Assembly (NCBI GenBank): GCA_032622095.1
Contig: CP136061.1
Coordinates: 26,476,991-26,540,990, forward strand
DNA length: 64,000 nucleotides
Reading direction: 5' to 3'
Source of the DNA: Siphonodentalium dalli
Taxonomy: Eukaryota > Mollusca > Scaphopoda > Gadilida > Siphonodentaliidae
Made by a program: the position numbers and the translations under genes. Positions within the stretch are counted from its first letter, which is position 1. Each line of letters begins with the position of its first letter. Shown here in pieces: positions 54,401 through 64,000 of the stretch. The notes under the pieces are model-generated. The model saw nothing but the letters and a program-made list of their open reading frames with translations, had not been told where the DNA came from and did no database searches.

Positions 54401-57400
54401 ATACTCATTATGATCCCCCAAGGAGAGGTATATACTCATTATGATCCCCCAAGGAGAGGTAAATACTCATTATGATCCCCAATAAGAACGGAGAGGTATA
54501 TACTCATCATGATCCCACAAGGAGAGGTATATACTCATTATGATCCCCCAAGGAGAGGTATATACTCATTATGATCCCCCAATTAGAGGTATATAATCAT
54601 TATGATCCCCCAAGGAGAGGTATATACTCATTATGATCCCCCAAGGAGAGGTATATACTCATTATGATCCCACAAGGAGAGGTATATACTCATTATGATC
54701 CCCCAAGGAGAGGTATATACTCATTATGATCCCACAGGGAGAGGTATATACTCATTATGATCCCACAAGGAGAGGTATATACTCATTATGATCCCACAAG
54801 GAGAGGTATATACTCATTATGATCCCACAAGGAGAGGTATATACTCATTATGATCCCCCAAGGAGAGGTATATACTCATTATGATCCCCCAAGGAGATGT
54901 ATATACTCATTGTGATCCCCCAATAAGAACGGAGAGGTATATACTCATTATGATCCCCAAAGGAGAGGTATATACTCATTATGATCCCCCAATAAGAACG
55001 GAGAGGTATATACTCATTATGATCCCCCAAGGAGAGGTATATAATCATTATGATCTCCCAAGGAGAGGTATATACTCATTATGATCCCCCAAGGAGAGGT
55101 ATATACTCATTATGATCCCCCAAGGAGAGGTATATACTCATTATGATCCCCCAATAAGAACGGAGAGGTATATACTCATTATGATCACCAATAAGAACGG
55201 AGAGGTATATACTCATTATGATCCCACAAGGAGAGGTATATACTCATTATGATCCCCCAAGGAGAGGTATATACACATTATGATCCCCAATAAGAACGGA
55301 GAGGTATATACTCATTATGATCCCCCAATAAGAACGGAGAGGTATATACACATTATGATCCCCAATAAGAACGGAGAGGTATATACTCATTATGATCCCC
55401 CAAGGAGAGGTATATACTCATTATGATCCACCAATAAGAATGGAGAGGTATATACTCATTATGATCCCCCAAGGAGAGGTATATACACATTATGATCCCC
55501 CTATAAGAACGGAGAGGTATATACACATTATGATCCCCAATAAGAACGGAGAGGTATATACTCATTATGATCCCCTAATAAGAACGGAGAGGGATATACT
55601 CATTATGATCCCCCAATAAGAACGGAGAGGTATATACTCATTATGATCCCCCAATAAGAACGCAGAGGAGGTATATACTCATTATGATCCCCCAAGGAGA
55701 GGTTATACTCATTATGATCCCCCAAGGAGAGGTTATACTCATTATGATCCCCCAAGGAGAGGTATATACTCATTATGATCCCCCAAGGAGAGGTATATAC
55801 TCATTATGATTCCCCATTGAGAGGTATATACTCATTATGATCCCCCAAGGAGAGGTATATACTCATTATGATCCCCCAAGGAGAGGTATATACTCATTAT
55901 GATCCCCCAATAAGAACGGAGAGGTATATACTCATTATGATCCCCCAAGGAGAGGTATATACTCACTATGATCCCCAAGGAGAGGTATATACTCATTATG
56001 ATCCCCCAATGAGAGGTATATACTCATTATGATCCCCCAATAAGAACGGAGAGGTATATACTCATTATGATCCCCCAATAAGAACGGAGAGGTATATACT
56101 CATTATGATCCTCCAAGGAGAGGTATATACTCATTATGATCCCCCAATGAGAGGTATATACTCATTATGATCCCCCAAGGAGAGGTATATACTCATTATG
56201 ATCCCCCAAGGAGAGGTATATACTCATTATGATCCCCCAATAAGAACGGAGAGGTCTATACTCATTATGATCCCCAAGGAGAGGTATATACTCATTATGA
56301 TCCCACAAGGAGAGGTATATACTCATTATGATCCTCAAGGAGAGGTATATACTCATTATGATCCCCAATGAGAGGTATATACTCATTATGATCCCCCAAG
56401 GAGAGGTATATACTCATTATGATCCCACAAGGAGAGGTATATACTCATTATGACCCCCAAGGAGAGGTATATACTCATTATGATCCCCCAAGGAGAGGTA
56501 TATACTCATTATGATCCCCCAAGGAGAGGTATATACTCATTATGATCCCACAAGGAGAGGTATATACTCATTATGACCCCACAAGGAGAGGTATATACTC
56601 ATTATGATCCCCCAATGAGAGGTATATACTCATTATGATCCCACAAGGAGAGGTATATACTCATTATGATCCCCCAAGGAGAGGTATATACTCATTATGA
56701 TCCCCCAATGAGAGGTATATACTCATTATGATCCCACAATGAGAGGTATATACTCATTATGATCCCCCAAGGAGAGGTATATGCTCATTATGATCCCACA
56801 AGGAGAGGTATATACTCATTATGATCCCACAAGGAGAGGTATATACTCATTATGATCCCCCAATGAGAGGTATATACTCATTATGATCCCCCAAGGAGAG
56901 GTATATACTCATTATGATCCCACAAGGAGAGGTATATACTCATTATGATCCCCCAAGTAGAGGTATATACTCATTATGATCCCCCAAGTAGAGGTATATA
57001 CTCATTATGATCCCACAAGGAGAGGTATATACTCATTATGATCCCACAAGGAGAGGTATATACTCATTATGATCCCACAAGGAGAGGTATATACTCATTA
57101 TGATCCCACAAGGAGAGGTATATACTCATTATGATCCCACAATGAGAGGTATATACTCATTATGATCCCACAAGGAGAGGTATATACTCATAATGATCCC
57201 CCAATGAGAGGTATATAGTCATTATGATCACACAAGGAGAGGTATATACTCATTATGATCCCCCAATGAGAGGTATATACTCATTATGATCCCCAAAGGA
57301 GAGGTATATACTCATTATGATCCCCCAAGGAGAGGTATATACTCATTATGATCCCCCAAGGAGAGGTATATACTCATTATGATCCCACAAGTAGAGGTAT

Positions 57401-60400
57401 ATACTCATTATGATCCCACAAGGAGAGGTATATACTCATTATGATCCCCCAAGGAGAGGTATATACTCATTATGATCCCCCAAGGAGAGGTATATACTCA
57501 TTATGACCCCCAAGGAGAGGTATATACTCATTATGATCCCACAAGGAGAGGTATATACTCATTATGATCCCCCAAGTAGAGGTATATACTCATTATGATC
57601 CCCCAAGTAGAGGTATATACTCATTATGATCCCACAAGGAGAGGTATATACTCATTATGATCCCCCAAGGAGAGGTATATACTCATTATGATCCCACAAG
57701 GAGAGGTATATACTCATTATGATCCCACAAGGAGAGGTATATACTCATTATGATCCCCCAAGTAGAGGTATATACTCATTATGATCCCCCAAGGAGAGGT
57801 ATATACTCATTATGATCCCCCAAGGAGAGGTATATACTCATTATGATCCCCAAAGGAGAGGTATATACTCACTATGATCCCCCAAGGAGAGGTATATACT
57901 CATTATGATCCCACAAGGAGAGGTATATACTCACTATGATCCCCAAAGGAGAGGTATATACTCATTATGATCCCCCAAGGAGAGGTAAATACTCATTATG
58001 ATCCCCCAAGGAGAGGTGCATACTCATTATGATCCCACAAGGAGAGGTTTATACTCATTATGATCCCACAAGGAGAGGTATATACTCATTATGATCCCCC
58101 AATAAGAACGGAGAGGTATATACTCATTATGATCCCCCAAGGAGAGGTATATACTCAGTATGATCCCCCAAGGAGAGGTATATACTCATTATGATCCCAC
58201 AAGGAGAGGTTTATACTCATTATGATCCCACAAGGAGAGGTATATACTCATTATGATCCCCCAAGGAGAGGTGTATACTCATTATGATCCCCCAAGGAGA
58301 GGTATATACTCATTATGATCCCCCGAGGAGAGGTATATACTCATTATGATCCCCCAAGGAGAGGTATATACTCATTATGATCCCCCAAGGAGAGGTATAT
58401 ACTCATTATGATCCCCCAAGGAGAGGTATATACTCATTATGATCCCCCAAGGAGAGGTATATACTCATTATGATCCCCCAAGGAGAGGTATATACTCATT
58501 ATGATCCCCCAAGGAGAGGTATATACTCATTATGATCCCCCAAGGAGAGGTATATACTCATTATGATCCCCCAATAAGAACGGAGAGGTATATACTCATT
58601 ATTATCCCACAAGGAGAGGTATATACTCACTATGATCTCCCAAGGAGAGGTATATACTCATTATGATCCCACAAGGAGAGGTATATACTCATTATGATCC
58701 CTCAAGGAGAGGTATATACTCATTATGATCCCCCAATAAGAACGGAGAGGTATATACTCATTATGATCCCCCAATGAGATGTATATACTCATTATGATCC
58801 CCCAATGAGAGGTATATACTCATTGTGATCCCCCAAGGAGAGGTATATACTCATTATGATCCCCCAATGAGAGGTATATACTCATTATGATCCCACAAGG
58901 AGAGGTATATACTCATTATGATCCCACAAGGAGAGGTATATACTCATTATGATCCCCAATGAGAGGTATATACTCATTATGATCCCCCAAGGAGAGGTAT
59001 ATACTCATTATGATCCCACAATGAGAGGTATATACTCATTGTGATCCCCCAAGGAGATGTATATACTCATTATGATCCCCCAATGAGAGGTATATACTCA
59101 TTGTGATCCCCAAGGAGATGTATATACTCATTATGATCCCCCAATGAGAGGTATATACTCATTGTGATCCCCCAAGGAGAGGTATATACTCATTATGATC
59201 CCCCAATAAGAACGGAGAGGTATATACTCATTATGATCCCCCAAGGAGATGTATATACTCATTATGATCCCCCAATGAGAGGTATATACTCATTGTGATC
59301 CCCCAAGGAGAGGTATATACTCATTATGATCCCCCAATGAGAGGTATATACTCATTATGATCCCACAAGGAGAGGTATATACTCATTATGATCCCACAAG
59401 GAGAGGTATATACTCATTATGATCCCCAATGAGAGGTATATACTCATTATGATCCCCCAAGGAGAGGTATATACTCATTATGATCCCACAATGAGAGGTA
59501 TATACTCATTGTGATCCCCCAATGAGAGGTATATACTCATTGTGATCCCCCAAGGAGATGTATATACTCATTATGATCCCCCAATGAGAGGTATATACTC
59601 ATTGTGATCCCCCAAGGAGATGTATATACTCATTATGATCCCCCAATGAGAGGTATATACTCATTATGATCCCCCAATGAGAGGTATATACTCATTGTGA
59701 TCCCCCAAGGAGAGGTATATACTCATTATGATCCCCCAAGGAGAGGTATATACTCATTATGATCCCACAAGGAGAGGTATATACTCATTATGATCCCCCA
59801 ATGAGAGGTATATACTCATTATGATCCCCCAATACGAACGGAGAGGTATATACTCATTATGATCCCCCAAGGAGAGGTATATACTCATTATGATCCCCCA
59901 AGGAGAGGTATATACTCATTATGATCCCCCAAGGAGAGGTATATACTCATTATGATCCCACAAGGAGAGGTATATACTCATTATGATCCCCCAAGGAGAG
60001 GTATATACTCGTTATGATCCCACAAGGAGAGGTATATACTCATTATGATCCCCCAAGGAGAGGTATATACTCATTATGATCCCCCAGGGAGAGGTATATA
60101 CTCATTATGATCCCCCAAGGAGAGGTATATACTCATTATGATCCACCAAGGAGAGGTATATACTCATTATGATCTCCCAAGGAGAGGTATATACTCATTA
60201 TGATCCCCCAAGGAGAGCTATATACTCATTATGATCCCACAATAAGAACGGAGAGGTATATACTCATTATGATCCCCCAAGGAGAGGTGTATACTCATTA
60301 TGATCCCACAAGGAGAGGTATATACTCATTATGATCCCCCAAGGAGAGGTATATACTCATTATGATCCCCCAAGGAGAGGTATATACTCATTATGATCCC

Positions 60401-61045
60401 CCAAGGAGAGGTATATACTCATTATGATCCCCCAAGGAGAGGTATATACTCATTATGATCCCCCAAGGAGAGGTATATACTCATTATGATCCCCCAAGGA
60501 GAGGTTTATACTCATTATGATCCCACAAGGAGAGGTATATACTCATTATGATCCCCAAGGAGAGGTATATACTCATTATGAACCCACAAGGAGAGGTATA
60601 TACTCATTATGATCCCCAGGGAGAGGTATATACTCATTAAGATCCCACAAGGAGAGGTATATACTCATTGTGATCCCCCAAGGAGAGGTATATACTCATT
60701 ATGATCCCCCAAGAAGAGGTATATACTCATTACGATCCCCCAAGGAGAGGTATATACTCATTATGATCCCCCAATAAGAACGGAGAGGTATATACTCATT
60801 ATGATCCCACAAGGAGAGGTATATACTCATTATGATCCCACAAGGAGAGGTATATACTCATTGTGATCCCCCAAGGAGAGGTATATACTCATTGTGATCC
60901 CACAAGGAGAGGTATATACTCATTATGATCCCCCAAGGAGAGATATATACTCACTATGATCCCCCAATAAGAACGGAGAGGTATATACTCATTATGATCC
61001 CCCAATAAGAACGGAGAGGTATATACTCATTATGATCCCCCAATA
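51450..61045. repeat. 9.6-kb minisatellite, 31/38-bp unit, roughly 300 copies
   Basis: Unit GATCCCCCAAGGAGAGGTAT plus ATACTCATTAT (31 bp), alternating with a 38-bp form that has an extra TAAGAAC (CAATAAGAACGGAGAGG). Common point variants are CCCAC for CCCCC and CAATGAGAGG. There is no other sequence inside over 9.5 kb, and both ends are long-form units. The first unit overlaps the splice acceptor region of the exon at 50908-51449, so the array lies in that gene's upstream intron. Short open frames in it are shadows. Confidence 0.97.
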
Positions 61046-62450
61046 AACTTTAGAACAAACAGTATAACTGTATAATACAACATAATCTAAATATGTATAT
61101 AAATTTAATGACACATGACGGACAATATACATACAGTACGCAAAGAGTATGCGATAACAAACACACTGAACATCGAAGGGAACCCACTAAGCCCACTGTG
61201 GATTACCGGGATTAAAGGTTCAGTGTGAACATGCGTGGTGCGGGTTTACACATGGTTCGGTGATATTAATGTGATCCATGGCCTGTCGCTGTGATCCATG
61301 GCCATTACGCGCGCCGTGTGTATACTGTCCTTGAGATTCTAGATAGCTGTGGGCGCTGACTTTAACATGTGTGTTTTATTTATAGAATGGGAAATTTTGT
61401 GATGATTAAAAGTCGAACTGCGTCCGGTAAAAGGTATAGTTGGGAGTTTCAATTTCGTTTATTGTGGTTAATTAACGTTACGTCAATAATGTTGATTTGT
61501 GGTTTGTGTCAATTACAAATAAAAGAAATGAAAAAAGATAATTTGTATGTCTTATATTTCAACTTTTATAGACTTTTTTCGTTCTCCAGCCCACTGGGGG
61601 TTGTGGTCGGAGACGGCGGAGTCGGCCGCCGGTTCGTTAATTAGGTGCTGATTGTTATTGTTATTTTAACGGAATTCTGAGTTGGTCATTCGCGAAACCA
61701 ATATATTTATATTCTATAATTACAATCATGTGTATATAATATATGATCGTGAGCGCGTTACCATTTCTGACTATGGTTTTCTTGTATATATTGAGATTTG
61801 GATAAAGCTGCCACCTGATACGTATCTGGAGATTATGCCTTCAAATGCACATCGACGGTCTGTCGTGGTTATTTGTACAGTAGTTGAATGATATTCATAA
61901 AACCATCACCATTGTGTTAGTATGTATGTTAAGATTGGCAACATGCCGGTATATCAGTTCTAAAATTATGAAAAAAGATCAGTTTCAAGCTGGGGTGTCA
62001 CTTCCTCTTATTCGAGATCATTTGAAGCTGAATGCAGGTTGTACATGTATGTCAGTCTCCATGAGTGAAAATGAAAATGAAAATCAGTAAGACCAGTTTT
62101 TGAGATATCATTGGTAGCTACACTGGGATCGTTGATCAGCTACACTGTTATAAAAATGCCCGTCAGTTTAACGGTGTCATACCGCGCAACATCGCTGCCA
62201 ACTTTGGACCATTAAACATACGGTCAGACTGTAGCATGGTCCACGGTACAAAACCACTAAAGTTACCGGCAGACTGTAACCAGTCAGTGTCAAACCATTA
62301 TATTGTTTACGGTTCAACACCGTTTATTTAATATCAAGAATGTAACTAACATAGTTCAAACCAATGGTATTTTTCACGAGTCAACATGAATATTGTGCTC
62401 TTAATTTGCTAATTTACCGTAGAATTAGCCAAATTCCCATTGTAAGAATA
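61046..62450. other. Mostly unique sequence, no confident gene
   Basis: Frames of 68-91 codons on the plus strand (61369-62090) show no domain motif. About 38 bp at 61752-61790 (CGTTACCATTTCTGACTATG...) match the sequence before the lectin exon at 20430-20465. A GGTTTACC/ACGGTxAGACTGTA theme recurs at 62215-62330. Confidence 0.5.
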
Positions 62451-62456
62451 TGATTT

Positions 62457-62825
62457 GCCGGTATGCATTACGATTCATATGTTTTAGAATGGTCGAAATT
62501 AGTATTATTCGACACTGAAAATACATCTTAGTTCTTCTATTACGATCATAGTTTTAATGAAACATACATCCTCAAATGTATAAAGTGATAGACAATACTT
62601 ATAAAACTTTGCAGTTTGCAGAGGATCAAACTTGTTTTTTGCCTCATGCAATTTAATCCGGAAAAAGGCTGCGCACGCGTAATGTGTTCACCTTGCACTA
62701 ACTACTGTATAAATATGGCTGCAAATAAAAACCGACACTAGTAATAGCTGATAAGCCAACCCATCACTATTCAGTTATGAGTAATACTAATTTCTTCCAT
62801 TCTAAAACATGAATCGGCATGCCCT
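62457..62825. mobile_element. Inverted-repeat element with arms of about 45 bp
   Basis: The left arm (62457-62510, containing CGATTCATATGTTTTAGAAT) is the imperfect reverse complement of 62779-62825 (ATTCTAAAACATGAATCGGC), and both extend into GAAATTAGTATTA. About 270 bp of AT-rich sequence lies between. MITE-like; no clear target duplication. Confidence 0.6.
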
Positions 62826-62990
62826 GTTAAGACATAAAAGAACACATCTACAATTAATACTTCCATGTACATGTAATATTAAAACATCTTAATGGCATGA
62901 TTTTTGGTAACATGCTAGGCGTGAAAATTATCAAGTTACTTGTAAACAATTTTTTGGTTTTAACAGGTTAATCTGTACATCATGATAACA

Positions 62991-63315
62991 CAGTACAATC
63001 AGAAGAAGTGGCATATTGGGGAGCGACTTTATTGCGATATTGAGCGCGCCTAATTGCGAAAAAGGCGTGATTATAATGCAATACCAACAATATGTCGTGC
63101 TTATTATTGCGATATTGAACGCAAAATATTGGGATACAAAGCGCGCTAAATTTCATAGAGACCCGATATTGTTATATTTATATTAGATAAGTACTGCGCG
63201 TACAGTGTACATATAGTCTACATAAACGCTTATAAACGTTTCCAATTGCAATATTATTGTGATGTTGGGCGCGAAAATAGCGCGCTTAATTTACCACTTC
63301 TTTTGACTGGTACTG
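62991..63315. mobile_element. Tc1/mariner-like MITE (325 bp)
   Basis: Ends CAGTACAATCAGAAGAAGTGG and CCACTTCTTTTGACTGGTAC..TG are imperfect inverted repeats of about 22 bp starting CAGTAC. The right flank is TA, as expected for Tc1/mariner, but the left flank is CA. The interior has three GATATTG(A/G)(G/A)CGCG-type segments. Non-autonomous. Confidence 0.7.
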
Positions 63316-64000
63316 TATATCAATAACAGCTAGTTGAGATTGAAACATTCAAGACAACAGCAGATCTCGTAATAACTGTGCGCGTTAACTTGGCGACACA
63401 TTTTCGATAAAATTTGACAGCATGGTGCATCAAACTGTGTATACTGGTATCACGACACTTATTATCCATATCAGTGAGTCAGCCAAAGACATAAGAACAT
63501 CCAACCAATAGTGCACTTCCGGTCCGTAAGTTATCGTAATAACTTGGTGATAACATGGCGAATAACGACAATGTCTCATATCGACAAGTTTGAATGAAAT
63601 TGATGAACACGGGATGAATTGGTCCGTGTATTTGCAAAGTTGTACTTGTAAGTTGGAATTGTAGATATGTGATCATCCGTCACTGTTTACGGTTTTGTTG
63701 TTGTTGGCATGCGGCTCTTCTGAATCACTCTTGTACATGTATGTGCTTTGAAACAATCAGAACACTGTCAACTGGATTGAACAATTCAAGTTAAAAACAA
63801 CATTCCAATAGCTGCTGCTGTATAGTTGATATTATTGTCACCAGTGTTTGACATCGAAGCTCTTGTTAATTGAACCTGTATCGTTTTGTGTCAGTAAATA
63901 TGTCAGTGTTTTGATAGTCACAGCACTGTCAATTCAACACGAACAATGTGACGAATAAAGACAAGTCATATCCGACCGCTCGAAGAGGCAACGAAGAGGC
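63316..64000. other. Intergenic sequence, no supported feature
   Basis: One 65-codon minus-strand frame without motif. The last 20 bases contain a short duplication (CGAAGAGGCAACGAAGAGGC). Confidence 0.5.

Noticed and set aside
54848-56386. Open frames of 66-75 codons in the 31-bp array (YIPLRSYWG-type repeats)
   Set aside because: They follow only the repeat unit on either strand and break whenever 31- and 38-bp units mix.
51450-61045. CRISPR array
   Set aside because: Units are contiguous with no unique spacers, and the context is eukaryotic with introns and LINEs.
61369-62090. Upstream exons of the SGNH-like gene
   Set aside because: The visible frames here are on the plus strand, while the gene is on the minus strand. 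No GDS-type block with a donor could be found on the minus strand up to 64000.

Overview
The window is eukaryotic nuclear DNA from an animal. It is AT-rich and almost gene-empty, with spliced exons bounded by GT/AG, phase-1 introns, non-LTR retrotransposons, a tRNA-derived SINE, MITEs and very long tandem arrays. The C-type lectin, the LINE types and the repeat style fit a marine invertebrate, perhaps a mollusc or another lophotrochozoan. That placement is inference, and nothing here fixes the species.

Layout. 1-80: right end of a TTAA-flanked MITE. 2.6-3.4 kb: degenerate minisatellite. About 3.55-10.69 kb: a decayed LINE (LINE B: ORF1, endonuclease, reverse transcriptase, C-terminal Cys/His region). 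A 5'-truncated LINE of another type (LINE A, 4008-6213) is inserted in its ORF1 with a 7-bp target duplication; removing LINE A restores the ORF1 frame. 11.3-15.3 kb: short tandem repeats, a ~150-bp x4 repeat and a tRNA-derived SINE. 15.56-16.20 kb: a TTAA-flanked MITE.

16.25-29.86 kb: three phase-compatible exons of a probable secreted C-type lectin (Pro/Thr linker, then a CTLD split over two exons). Its introns hold a ~180-bp satellite with a MITE inserted in one unit, a 43-bp minisatellite split by 3.3 kb of other DNA, a LINE remnant and a degenerate repeat field. 30-37 kb: two more TTAA MITEs sharing internal palindromes, hairpins, and copies of a dispersed 'CCCGAC..GTCCGGG' repeat. 37.7-40.9 kb: small tandem repeats (one packed with CCAAT motifs) and inverted-repeat elements. 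43.7-45.9 kb: a degenerate minisatellite interrupted by a near-perfect 215-bp palindrome.

46.6-61.05 kb is dominated by tandem DNA: a CAT-rich 129/91-bp array, a 26-bp array open in all three forward frames, then one minus-strand exon (50908-51449) of a probable SGNH/NXPE-like hydrolase. A 31/38-bp array of about 9.6 kb follows in that gene's upstream intron. Its founder unit appears to be the polypyrimidine region of the exon's own splice acceptor. 61-64 kb is mostly featureless, apart from a Tc1-like MITE and another inverted-repeat element.

Only two host genes can be supported, and both are partial. The main interest is structural: dated nesting events, empty-site evidence for TTAA insertion, and arrays nucleated at intron/exon borders.
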